A program made the translations under genes and the position numbers. Below the pieces are notes generated by a model that saw only the letters and a list, made by a program, of their open reading frames with translations, was not told where the DNA came from and searched no databases. This document shows positions 49,797 through 57,679 of a stretch of DNA of 64,000 bases, piece after piece. Each line of letters starts with the position of its first letter. Within the stretch, counting starts at the first letter, position 1. Source of the stretch: JACJWR01 sp964474045. Lineage in GTDB: Bacteria; Actinomycetota; Actinomycetes; S36-B12; UBA10799. The stretch is from contig CAYYRC010000005.1 of NCBI GenBank assembly GCA_964474045.1, forward strand, positions 62,001 through 126,000, read 5' to 3'.

Positions 49797-50594
49797 CTAC
49801 TCGGACTGGACAGGACCGCGGTCGCCGAACTCGATCGCGGCTCTGCGGTAGGCGTCGGCAGCGGCCGACGCCGGATCGTAGGTCAGCACGGTCTGGCCGT
49901 GCGAGGGCGCCTCCGACAGCCGTACCGCGCGCGGGATCGTCGTGTCCAGAACGGCGTCACCGAAGTGAGCTCGCACCTCCTCGGCTACTTGTCCCGACAG
50001 CCGCGTCCGCGCATCTGACATCGTCAGCAGGATCGCCGAGACCTCGAGGGTCGGGTTGAGGTGCGCGCGCACGAGCTCGATTGTCTTGAGCAGCTGGCCC
50101 AGGCCTTCCAGCGCGTAGTACTCGCACTGGATGGGGATGAGAATCTCCTCCGCGGCGACCAGGGCGTTCAAGGTGAGAAGCCCCAAGCTAGGAGGGCAGT
50201 CGATGAGCACATAGTCGGGCTGGGGACTGTCGCCACCGATCTGGCCGACCATCGCCTCGATGGCCCGGCGCAGTCGATACTCGCGGGCCACAGTTGACAC
50301 CAACTCGATCTCAGCACCCGCCAAATCGATCGTGGCCGGCACGGCGCGCACCCCGGGGAGGTCCGGGCAGTCGTAGGTGGCGGATTCCAGTGCGCTGCCG
50401 TCGATCAGCACCTCGTAGCTGCTCTGCACCCCCACCCGGTGGTCGATCCCGAGCGCCGTAGACGCATTACCCTGCGGATCCAGGTCGATCACAAGCACGC
50501 TAGTACCGCGCTCGGCCAAGGCCGCCGCGAGGTTGACCGTCGAGGTGGTCTTACCGACCCCACCCTTCTGGTTGGCGACGGCGATGATCCTCAA
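49797..50594 (-). CDS. parA: Chromosome-partitioning ATPase ParA (Soj)
   Basis: 265 aa from TTG 50594, preceded by GAGGAGGG and overlapping the stop of the 98-aa gene (TTGA). No better start exists. Deviant Walker A A-N-Q-K-G-G-V-G-K-T-T at 8-18, D-L-D-P-Q-G-N-A-S, D-Y-V-L-I-D-C-P-P-S-L-G and the switch region. Acts with ParB to move the origin. Many actinobacterial ParA proteins have a disordered N-terminal extension; here it is absent from ParA, but a separate disordered protein is encoded directly upstream. Confidence 0.95.
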   Translation of the reverse strand: MRIIAVANQKGGVGKTTSTVNLAAALAERGTSVLVIDLDPQGNASTALGIDHRVGVQSSYEVLIDGSALESATYDCPDLPGVRAVPATIDLAGAEIELVSTVAREYRLRRAIEAMVGQIGGDSPQPDYVLIDCPPSLGLLTLNALVAAEEILIPIQCEYYALEGLGQLLKTIELVRAHLNPTLEVSAILLTMSDARTRLSGQVAEEVRAHFGDAVLDTTIPRAVRLSEAPSHGQTVLTYDPASAAADAYRRAAIEFGDRGPVQSE

Positions 50595-50887
50595 GACGAG
50601 CCCTCCTCTGCGTTGCGCCCCTGTTCGTCGTGCTCGGTGAGCTGCTCTGTGGGCCACCCCAGGCCCGGTCCCGTGGGCAGGCCCACCGAACCGCTGTCGA
50701 TCGAGTTCGCACGCGAAGGCGGCAGGGAGGACGGCTGCTGCCGCGGCAGGCCCGCAGGATCCCCACCGCCGCTCAGCACGGGCCAGCCCAGTCCGGCAGC
50801 GGCTCGAAACCCGACCTGACCACCGTGGGTTCCCGGCTGTTGCACGTCGTCATCGTCGCGGGCTTCCTCGCGCGCAACCTCGGTCAT
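50591..50887 (-). CDS. 98-aa disordered protein coupled between rsmG and parA
   Basis: ATG 50887 overlaps the rsmG stop (ATGA) and the TGA stop overlaps the parA TTG (TTGA), so the ORF fills the gap exactly. The product starts MTEVAREEARDDDDVQQ, is rich in Gly, Pro, Gln and Ser, has a repeated G-L-G-W-P motif (near residues 33 and 75), and an acidic tail. No hydrophobic or catalytic segment. It could be the equivalent of the ParA N-terminal extension, split into its own gene. Function unknown. Confidence 0.65.
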   Translation of the reverse strand: MTEVAREEARDDDDVQQPGTHGGQVGFRAAAGLGWPVLSGGGDPAGLPRQQPSSLPPSRANSIDSGSVGLPTGPGLGWPTEQLTEHDEQGRNAEEGSS

Positions 50888-51543
50888 GCCAACCCCTCTC
50901 TCTGCAGTCGGACGACAGTAGCCGCCGGGGGATCGGTGGCTCCGTCGGCGACGATCCGGATGACTTCCGAGTGGACGACGTCTAGCGCTGCAATCGTCTC
51001 GCGGGCATCCGACAGTTCCCGGGCCGCCTTCTCCCCTTTGATTGCCAGCACCTGACCACCGGGTCGAACGTGAGGCCAACACCACACAAGCAGCTGTCCA
51101 AGCGCTGCAACTGCCCTACTGGTGACAACGTCCGCCGCGAGCGGCTCCACGTCCTGCGCCCGACCCCGTACGACCGTGACCCTCGGACCCAGACCTAGCG
51201 TGTCGCTGGCCCACTGCAGGAAGTCCGTTCGACGCTGCAGGGGCTCGACGAGCATCATGTCCACGTCAGGGCGCACGATCGCCCACACCAGACCCGGTAG
51301 TCCGGCACCGGCACCGACATCGGCGACGGCAGCCGCCGCGGGCACCAGTCCGAGCGAGGGGTCGGCCGGAGCCGCGCAGTTGAGCAGATGCCGATCCCAC
51401 AGCCGATCGGCCTCCCGAGGACCGACGAGGCCGCGTTGAATCCCCTCCTCAGACAGAATTCGGTGCAGCGGCTGCAGGTTAGTGCGGCAGCCCTCGAGCC
51501 AGGCCTCGTCCGCCGCCAGCTCCCGATCGGCAAACCAGGTCAT
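50884..51543 (-). CDS. rsmG: 16S rRNA (guanine-N7) methyltransferase RsmG
   Basis: 219 aa from ATG 51543 (GAGGTG upstream); ATG 51564 would add seven residues and run into a parS site. Motifs: G-L-V-G-P-R-E-A-D-R-L-W-D-R-H-L-L-N-C, V-A-D-V-G-A-G-A-G-L-P-G (SAM-binding), R-R-T-D-F-L-Q-W and T-S-R-A-V-A. Methylates G527-type positions in 16S rRNA; loss gives low-level streptomycin resistance in other bacteria. Linked to jag and par genes as is usual. Confidence 0.95.
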   Translation of the reverse strand: MTWFADRELAADEAWLEGCRTNLQPLHRILSEEGIQRGLVGPREADRLWDRHLLNCAAPADPSLGLVPAAAAVADVGAGAGLPGLVWAIVRPDVDMMLVEPLQRRTDFLQWASDTLGLGPRVTVVRGRAQDVEPLAADVVTSRAVAALGQLLVWCWPHVRPGGQVLAIKGEKAARELSDARETIAALDVVHSEVIRIVADGATDPPAATVVRLQREGLA

Positions 51544-51566
51544 CGGCGGACACCTCGCTTCCATCC

Positions 51567-51582
51567 GGTTTCACGTGAAACG
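51567..51582. other. parS site between rsmG and jag
   Basis: GGTTTCACGTGAAACG contains the perfect parS core GTTTCACGTGAAAC (51568-51581) and matches 14 of 16 consensus positions. About 4.4 kb left of oriC, in non-coding DNA. Confidence 0.85.
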
Positions 51583-51647
51583 CGCGGGCCAGAAACCCAA
51601 GCGCAGCGGCCCGCGCGCGGTGGGCGTGCCGTCGACGTCCGCAGACG

Positions 51648-52172
51648 CTACTGCCCCGCGGACTCGTCCGGGGCATCGGCTTCCGGCCCGGAGTCGCCAG
51701 CAGGAGCCGGCAGCACCACCACGTACCGCTCGGGCTCTGCCCCCTCGGACTCGCTGACGAGGCCAGCCGCAGCCACGGCGTCGTGGACGATCTTGCGCTC
51801 GAAGGCCGACATCGGCTCCAGCCGCACGGCTCCGTCATTGTCCTTCACCTTGCGGGCTGCCTCGGTGCCGAGCTCCGTCAAGTACTCGCGACGGCGGGCA
51901 CGATAGCCGCCCACATCGAGCATCAGACGTGACCGCTCACCGGTCTCCCGCAGCACGGCCAGGCGCGTGAGCTCCTGCAGCGCATCGAGCACCTCGCCCG
52001 CAGGACCCACCAACTCGCCGAGGTCGTCACCGACGACAGCAACCACAGCCCGACCGGCCTCGACATCCAGATCAATGTCGCCGTCGAGCTCGGCGATATC
52101 CAGCAATCCCTCGATGTAGTCCGCAGCGATGTCGCCCTCGCGCTCTAGCGCTGCGATATCTCCGGAATCCAT
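51648..52172 (-). CDS. jag: Jag/KhpB RNA-binding protein (KH and R3H domains)
   Basis: 174 aa from ATG 52172 (GAGG five bases upstream; GTG 52178 overlaps that site). Acidic N-terminus, KH domain with G-D-D-L-G-E-L-V-G-P-A-G-E-V-L-D-A-L-Q, and an R3H domain ending M-S-A-F-E-R-K-I-V-H-D-A-V. Acidic Pro/Ala tail. Relatives bind RNA together with KhpA and affect cell division. Follows yidC as is standard. Confidence 0.92.
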   Translation of the reverse strand: MDSGDIAALEREGDIAADYIEGLLDIAELDGDIDLDVEAGRAVVAVVGDDLGELVGPAGEVLDALQELTRLAVLRETGERSRLMLDVGGYRARRREYLTELGTEAARKVKDNDGAVRLEPMSAFERKIVHDAVAAAGLVSESEGAEPERYVVVLPAPAGDSGPEADAPDESAGQ

Positions 52173-52226
52173 GTGCACCTCATAGCGTCGTCGTCCTGCG
52201 TGGTTGGTGATGTGAAGCAGCAGGGG

Positions 52227-53222
52227 CTAACCGCCGCCGGATTTGCCCTTCTTGCTGCGCTGCGACTTCGACTGCCGCTTCGGCTGCGATCGCGCTGGCG
52301 TCTTCGGCTCCACCGAAGGAGCTGCGTCCCCGTCGGCGCTGCCCGGCTGGACCGGTCGTCCCTGGTCGTCAATCACTTCAGGGGCCGATCCCGGACCTGC
52401 CCGCCGCTGCGCCTTGGCCGCCGCCTTTGCCTGTTTGCGGGCCATGAAGGCCTCGTGGGCCGGCGTTCCTGGTACCGGGTTGTTGCGGATCACCCAGAAC
52501 TGCTGCCCCATGGTCCACAAGTTGGTCGTCAACCAGTAGACGAGGACGCCCACGGGGAACCCCACACCCGAGATGGCGAAGATGAAGGGGAAGACATAGG
52601 CCATGAGCTTCATCTGCTTGGCCATCGGGTTGTCTGCAGCCGTGTTCTTCATGAGCAGCTGTCGCTGCGTGGTGAAGGTGGTGACGCTCATCAGGATGAT
52701 CATGATCACCGTGAGAATGCGCGTCGCCAGGGGATTGGGCGTCTCCGCGGCCCGCATGAAGGTACCCCACAGCGGGACGCCGAGAATCGTGGCGTTGTGC
52801 GCCTGGTCCACCAACTCCTGCGTGAGCGCACCCACGGGCTGCTGCTGGGCGATGCCGTACTGCAGGACCCGGAACAGGGCGAAGAAGATCGGCGCCTGCA
52901 GGAGGATCGGCAGGCAGGAGCTGAGCGGGTTGGTGCCCGTCTCCTTGTACAGCTTCATCATCTCCTGCGACTGCCGCTCGCGGTCGCCGGCGTACTTCTT
53001 CTGGATCTCCTTCATCTTCGGCTGGATCAGCTGCATCCCGCGCTGAGCCTTGATCTGCTTGACGAACAGCGGGATGAGCAGGATGCGGATGACGACGACG
53101 AGGCCGACGATCGACAGCACCCACGTCAGCCCGCTCGCAGCGCCGAAGATCGGCGAGATGATGAGGTGCCAGAAGTAGAGGATGTACGAGACCGGGATCT
53201 CGATCCACTCGATGATGAACAC
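52227..53222 (-). CDS. yidC: Membrane protein insertase YidC
   Basis: 331 aa from GTG 53222. Five-helix Oxa1 core: helix near 10-30, hairpin with Q-P-K-M-K-E-I-Q-K-K-Y-A-G-D-R, then P-L-S-S-C-L-P-I-L-L-Q-A-P-I-F-F-A-L-F. Also M-A-Y-V-F-P-F-I-F-A-I-S-G-V-G-F-P-V-G. A basic, Gln/Lys-rich cytoplasmic tail of about 100 residues ends in K-K-G-K-S-G-G-G, long as in other actinobacteria and probably ribosome-binding. No large periplasmic domain, as in Gram-positives. Confidence 0.95.
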   Translation of the reverse strand: MFIIEWIEIPVSYILYFWHLIISPIFGAASGLTWVLSIVGLVVVIRILLIPLFVKQIKAQRGMQLIQPKMKEIQKKYAGDRERQSQEMMKLYKETGTNPLSSCLPILLQAPIFFALFRVLQYGIAQQQPVGALTQELVDQAHNATILGVPLWGTFMRAAETPNPLATRILTVIMIILMSVTTFTTQRQLLMKNTAADNPMAKQMKLMAYVFPFIFAISGVGFPVGVLVYWLTTNLWTMGQQFWVIRNNPVPGTPAHEAFMARKQAKAAAKAQRRAGPGSAPEVIDDQGRPVQPGSADGDAAPSVEPKTPARSQPKRQSKSQRSKKGKSGGG

Positions 53223-53240
53223 TTGATCAACTTCCGATCG

Positions 53241-53588
53241 TCAGGCGGCCAGCGAGGAGGGCGGGGGAGTGGCGGCTGTGCGCAGGTCTTCCAAGGGGAT
53301 CACGGTGCGCCCGTCCGGCGTGACGTCGGGGCGCCAAGCGCCGCGCGGGGGAACGGGGTCGAGGCCTCCAGGCTGCCATGGATGGCAGCGCGCGAGCCGG
53401 TACGACGCGAGCGCGGCGCCCTTGATCGGGCCATGCCGCTGCAATGAGGTCACTGCATAGGCCGAGCACGTGGGGTGGAAGCGGCAAGACGCCGGCGTCA
53501 TCGGGCTGATAAACAGCTGGTAGCCGCGGATCGGAAGGATCAGCACCCACGACAACCCGAACCAGACTCTGCGCAGCAGGGACATCAT
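53241..53588 (-). CDS. yidD: Membrane protein insertion efficiency factor YidD
   Basis: 115 aa from ATG 53588, overlapping the rnpA stop (ATGA). Y-Q-L-F-I-S-P-M-T-P-A-S-C-R-F-H-P-T-C-S-A-Y-A is spread over 24-46, the family signature with its three cysteines, followed by R-H-G-P-I-K-G and R-C-H-P-W-Q-P-G-G-L-D-P-V-P. Helps YidC-dependent insertion. A C-terminal tail of about 25 residues is less conserved. Confidence 0.95.
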   Translation of the reverse strand: MMSLLRRVWFGLSWVLILPIRGYQLFISPMTPASCRFHPTCSAYAVTSLQRHGPIKGAALASYRLARCHPWQPGGLDPVPPRGAWRPDVTPDGRTVIPLEDLRTAATPPPSSLAA

Positions 53589-54004
53589 GGCGCACCGCCC
53601 GGAACCCCCGAGGCAGCGCGGGCAAGGGTGGCGGTGCCGACCGGCGACCCCTTGCCAGCACCCGAACCCAGGCGGACGGCCAGCTTGCGACGACCACGGC
53701 GCAATTCCCCGGCGAACTCCGCCGACGAGGCGCCAGCGGCGGCCGGCAAGGCTCGAACCAGGACATCACTGCCGAGCTCGTCCCACGCGGCCAGGTCATC
53801 GGCCAAGACATGTCGCAGGCGCCGGGCGACGCGATGCCTCACCACAGAGTTTCCCACCTTTCGACCCACTGCAAGCCCGAAGCGGGGTCGGCTGGCAGCG
53901 GCAGGGGAGGCGTGCAGGACAACGAGCCGTCCGCCCACGCGGGTGCCGCGGGCGGTGGCGGAGATATCCGCGCTGCGCCGCAGCCGCCGGTCCCCGGGTA
54001 GCAC
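53585..54004 (-). CDS. rnpA: Ribonuclease P protein component
   Basis: 139 aa from GTG 54004, where V-L-P-G-D-R-R-L-R-R-S aligns with the usual M-L-P start of actinobacterial RnpA; longer starts would overlap rpmH. R-F-G-L-A-V-G-R-K-V-G-N-S-V-V-R-H-R-V-A-R-R-L-R is the RNA-binding RNR motif. Processes pre-tRNA with RnpB RNA. A Gly/Ala-rich tail follows. Confidence 0.94.
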   Translation of the reverse strand: MLPGDRRLRRSADISATARGTRVGGRLVVLHASPAAASRPRFGLAVGRKVGNSVVRHRVARRLRHVLADDLAAWDELGSDVLVRALPAAAGASSAEFAGELRRGRRKLAVRLGSGAGKGSPVGTATLARAASGVPGGAP

Positions 54005-54008
54005 CTGT

Positions 54009-54146
54009 TCAGACCGAGATGGAAGCCCGACCCTTGCGGCGACGGGCCGAAAGGATCGACCGGCCGGCACGCGTGCGCATACGCAGGCGGAAACCGTGCT
54101 TCTTGTGCCGACGGCGGTTGTTCGGCTGGAATGTGCGCTTCGACAT
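54009..54146 (-). CDS. rpmH: Ribosomal protein bL34
   Basis: 45 aa from ATG 54146 with GGAG upstream. M-S-K-R-T-F-Q-P-N-N-R-R-R then H-G-F-R-L-R-M-R-T-R-A-G-R leaves no doubt. It is highly basic and binds 23S rRNA. First gene of the minus-strand unit rpmH-rnpA-yidD-yidC-jag-rsmG-parA-parB, divergent from dnaA. Confidence 0.97.
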   Translation of the reverse strand: MSKRTFQPNNRRRHKKHGFRLRMRTRAGRSILSARRRKGRASISV

Positions 54147-54477
54147 TGCTCAACTCCGGTGCTGGCTGGTACGTCTGGCCGCGCGCCGGGGAGCGGCTGC
54201 TCACCGGCGCGTCACCGACGCCGATGGACGTCGGGGGACACAGTAACCACCGCAGTCTACGCCACCACCAGCGGCGGGCGACGTCTCCCCCCGAAGCGGT
54301 GAATCCGCAGGGGCGTGGCGACCGGACGAGTCAAGCCTGACACGCCGCGCGTAGAGTCTGCCGCGGGAATCAATCGTTTGGACTGCCTTGCCAGGGGTGA
54401 GCGAACCCACATACCGTGCACGGGTTATCCACAGGCCGCCGCCGCTTCGCAGTTGCTGGCGCGAACGAGAGGAACGC
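54147..54477. promoter_or_regulatory. rpmH-dnaA divergent promoter region with a DnaA box
   Basis: 331 bp without a gene. A perfect DnaA box TTATCCACA lies at 54425-54433, 45 bp before the dnaA ATG, consistent with DnaA autoregulation. dnaA itself has GAGAGGA at 54466-54472 as its ribosome binding site. Confidence 0.75.
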
Positions 54478-55935
54478 ATGGACGACGGGGCCCCCGCGCT
54501 CGATGCCATCTGGGACGCCACCCTGCGGGAGCTGCGCGCCGATCCGGAGATGGGCAACCAGCAACAGGGCTTCGTCACGATGACCCGGCCCATACGGGTG
54601 CTCGACGACCTCATCATCCTCGCCGCACCCAACGAGTTCACCCGAGACATCATCTCGCACCGCCTCGAGCAGCATGTCCTGCGCGCTTTCGAGGCGGTCC
54701 TCCAGCGCGAGGTGCGCCTGGCGGTCATCGTCGATCCGAATGCCGCCCCACCCATCGACGAGGAGACTGCGGACGGCATAGCGGACGGCACCTACGCCAC
54801 AATCTCCACGCCCGTTCCCGGCGATGCGACGACCTCCGTCGCCGGCAACGGCTCCGCCCTGGGGCGCGGCCAACTACCGGGCGACCTGAGCGAGGACAAG
54901 GCCCGCGGGCTCAACCCGAAATACACCTTCGAGACGTTCGTGACCGGAAGCAGCAACAGATTCGCCAACGCTGCCGCCGTCGCCGTCGCGGAGCAGCCAG
55001 CGAGGGCCTACAACCCGCTCTTCATCTACGGCGACTCCGGACTGGGCAAGACGCACCTGCTGCATGCGATCGGTCACTACAACAGGACGCTCTACCCATC
55101 CGCGCGGGTGCGCTACATCTCCAGCGAGGAATTCACCAACGACTTCATCAACTCCATCCAGGAGAACCGCAACAGCCTGTTTCAGGGCCGGTACCGCAAC
55201 GTCGACGTGCTCCTCGTCGACGACATTCAGTTCCTGGGCGGCAAGGTCCAGACGCAGGAGGAGTTCTTCCACACCTTCAACACGCTGCACAACGCGAACA
55301 AGCAGATCGTCATCACCTCCGATGTGCCGCCCAAGCAGCTGCCCGGGCTTGAGGACAGGTTGCGCTCACGCTTCGAGTGGGGGCTCACCACCGACATCCA
55401 GCCCCCCGACCTCGAGACCCGCATCGCCATCCTGCGCAAGAAGAAGCAGATCGAGAACTTCGAGGTGCCTGAGGCCGCACTTGAGTACATCGCCAGCCGG
55501 ATCGACTCCAACATCCGTGAGCTCGAGGGCGCCCTCATCCGCGTCAAGGCATTCGCCAGCCTCAACCAACAGCCGGTGGACCTGTCGATCACCAAGCACG
55601 TCATCGACGGGCTGCTGCCGGACTCCACCGGCCCAGAGATCACATCCGAGGCGATCATGGAGCGCACCGCCACGTACTTCGGCGTCACCCTGGACGATCT
55701 GACGGGCCCGTCGCGCACGCGCACGCTGGTGAACGCGCGACAAGTCGCGATGTACCTGTGCCGCGAGCTCACCCAGCTCTCGCTGCCGCGCATCGGCCAG
55801 ATCTTCGGCGGCCGTGACCACACGACGGTCATGCACGCCGACCGAAAGATCCGTGACCAGATGCAGGAGCGTCGCACGGTCTACAACCAGGTGCACGAGC
55901 TCACCAACATCATCAAGTCCGATCCGCGGCGCTGA
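54478..55935 (+). CDS. dnaA: Chromosomal replication initiator DnaA
   Basis: 485 aa. N-terminal domain I (A-I-W-D-A-T-L-R-E-L), variable linker (about 90-145), AAA+ domain with N-P-K-Y-T-F-E-T-F-V, Walker A G-D-S-G-L-G-K-T near 186-193, Walker B L-L-V-D-D-I-Q-F-L, and sensor motifs. The C-terminal DNA-binding domain has N-A-R-Q-V-A-M-Y-L-C-R-E-L and the signature G-G-R-D-H-T-T-V-M-H-A. Binds DnaA boxes and opens oriC. The linker is short for an actinomycete. Confidence 0.98.
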   Translation: MDDGAPALDAIWDATLRELRADPEMGNQQQGFVTMTRPIRVLDDLIILAAPNEFTRDIISHRLEQHVLRAFEAVLQREVRLAVIVDPNAAPPIDEETADGIADGTYATISTPVPGDATTSVAGNGSALGRGQLPGDLSEDKARGLNPKYTFETFVTGSSNRFANAAAVAVAEQPARAYNPLFIYGDSGLGKTHLLHAIGHYNRTLYPSARVRYISSEEFTNDFINSIQENRNSLFQGRYRNVDVLLVDDIQFLGGKVQTQEEFFHTFNTLHNANKQIVITSDVPPKQLPGLEDRLRSRFEWGLTTDIQPPDLETRIAILRKKKQIENFEVPEAALEYIASRIDSNIRELEGALIRVKAFASLNQQPVDLSITKHVIDGLLPDSTGPEITSEAIMERTATYFGVTLDDLTGPSRTRTLVNARQVAMYLCRELTQLSLPRIGQIFGGRDHTTVMHADRKIRDQMQERRTVYNQVHELTNIIKSDPRR

Positions 55936-56462
55936 TCCAACGCGGCTTGCTCGGGCGGCTACCGCCCTCCTCGCCATGATCGCCATCGCTCGGCCTGCAA
56001 TCATCCTTTCGGTTGATGCGGGGTCATTCCACAGGCTGTGGAAAACCTGTGGGTGATTCCTCGCGGAACAGTGGAGTAATCACAAATCCTGGGGAGTCGG
56101 ACACGATCTGCTGTGGTCTGACTGGGGACGTCGGACCACTCGCCCACACTCCCCGCACAGCACAGCTGCCACCCTCCACAACTCCATCCGCACCGCCTCC
56201 TGGCTCGTGACCTGCGCAGATGCGCCTTATCCACACAATCCACCGGCCCTACTACTACGACGAATCCCTCTAGCTAATGTTGCGAAAAGACATCAGAGGC
56301 AAAGGTCCGCACCCAGGTGTCCGGGGGCACCGGGGTGGTCGCTGGCCACGGGGCTCGACACCAGGCCGTGGTGCCTACCTACGTCGCCAATCAACAACGG
56401 TCCGACTAGGGTGTGCGGCAAAGTGCGCGCATCACGTGCCGCGCGTCGATGGAGGTAGTCAG
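55936..56462. other. Probable oriC (dnaA-dnaN intergenic region)
   Basis: 527 bp without a gene between dnaA and dnaN, the usual actinobacterial origin site. A perfect DnaA box TTATCCACA is at 56227-56235, and an 8-of-9 match (TTTTCCACA, reverse) at 56037-56045. Several TCCACA/TGTGG cores lie at about 56029, 56047, 56112 and 56175. There is locally lower GC around 56041-56100 and 56255-56300, where unwinding might occur. Confidence 0.75.
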
Positions 56463-57671
56463 GTGCAGGTACGGCAGGGCAGCCGCAACATGGATGCCGA
56501 CGGGATGGGGACTGACGGAACCGGGGTCGACTCCGGACAGCTCGCGCTGAAGATGGACCGCGCGGAGTTCGCCGATGTCGTCGCGTGGACCGCCCGGACG
56601 CTGCCGCGCACCGGCACGGTCACCAGCGGCATCGTCGTCGACGCCACCGACGGCACGGTCAGCCTTTCCAGCACCGACTTGGAGGTCTCCGGTGAGGCCG
56701 TCGCCGAGAACGCCGTGATCGAGGCGGCCGGCCGCGTCATGGTGTCCGGGCGGCTGCTCTCCGACATCGCCCGCAGCCTGCCCGACGCCCCGGTCCGGAT
56801 CCTGGCCGACGCCAGCCGCGCGACGATCAGCTGCGGCCGCGCCCGGTTCTCCATCCCGGTGCTGCCGGAGTCCGACCATCCGCACCTCCCGTCCCAGCCG
56901 AGGGCGTTGGGACGGGCTCGCGGGGACCTGTTCGCGGCCGCGGTGGCGCAGACGTACGTCGCCACCGCCCGCAACGACTCGTACAACTACATGAACGGCA
57001 TCAAGCTGGAACTCGGCGCCGACCAGCTGACCTTCGCCGCCACCGACCGGTACCGACTGGCGGTGCGCGAGATCGGCTGGACGTCGGAGTCGTTCTCCGA
57101 TGAGGTGCCCGAGGTGATCGTGCCCGGGCGCAGCCTCTCCGACGTGGCCAAGGCCCTGGCCGGTGACCCGCTCGTCCAGGTGGGCCTCGACGGCGGGGGA
57201 GGTATCGAGCATCGCCTGCTGGGCCTGCAGGGCGAGAACCGGAGTTTCACCACCCGCCTGATCGATGGCAAGTTCCCTGCCTTCCGATCGCTGTTCCCGC
57301 CGCAGTTCGAGTCCACGGTGCGCATTGATGTGGCCGAGCTGTCCGACGCCATCAAGCGGGTCTCGCTGCTCGCCAAGTCGGCGCGCAACATGGCCGTACA
57401 GCTGACCATCGCCGAGGGTGAGGTCACACTGTCGGTCGGCGGGCCGGAGGAGGGAGCCGAGGAGTCGGTCGAAGGCCAACTCCTCGGGAGCGCCAACGCG
57501 ATCGCGTTCAACCCGCAGTTCCTGCTGGACGGCCTGCACAGTCTCGGGCGCTCGCAGGTTGTCATCAGCTTCAACCAGCCCTCCACCCCGGTGGTGCTGT
57601 CCGGCGCCGACCCGGATGGTGAGCCCGACAGCGAGTACCGCTACCTGCTCATGCCCATCCGCATCTCCTAG
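56463..57671 (+). CDS. dnaN: DNA polymerase III sliding clamp (beta subunit)
   Basis: 402 aa from GTG 56463, set by GGAGG at 56451-56455. Three beta-clamp domains: A-E-F-A-D-V-V-A-W-T-A-R-T-L-P, S-Y-N-Y-M-N-G-I-K-L-E near 180, and C-terminal Y-R-Y-L-L-M-P-I-R-I. The first 30 residues before L-A-L-K-M-D-R are an extension rich in Gly/Asp not usual in the family; ATG 56490 would remove nine of them. Ring clamp for replicative polymerase. Confidence 0.96.
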   Translation: MQVRQGSRNMDADGMGTDGTGVDSGQLALKMDRAEFADVVAWTARTLPRTGTVTSGIVVDATDGTVSLSSTDLEVSGEAVAENAVIEAAGRVMVSGRLLSDIARSLPDAPVRILADASRATISCGRARFSIPVLPESDHPHLPSQPRALGRARGDLFAAAVAQTYVATARNDSYNYMNGIKLELGADQLTFAATDRYRLAVREIGWTSESFSDEVPEVIVPGRSLSDVAKALAGDPLVQVGLDGGGGIEHRLLGLQGENRSFTTRLIDGKFPAFRSLFPPQFESTVRIDVAELSDAIKRVSLLAKSARNMAVQLTIAEGEVTLSVGGPEEGAEESVEGQLLGSANAIAFNPQFLLDGLHSLGRSQVVISFNQPSTPVVLSGADPDGEPDSEYRYLLMPIRIS

Positions 57672-57679
57672 CCGCAGCC

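Noticed and set aside
50884..51564. Longer rsmG starting at ATG 51564
   Set aside because: No ribosome binding site, and it ends at the edge of the parS site; ATG 51543 has GAGGTG.
53585..54070. Longer rnpA starting upstream of 54004
   Set aside because: Would overlap rpmH, and the extra residues do not look like RnpA; the family start aligns at GTG 54004.
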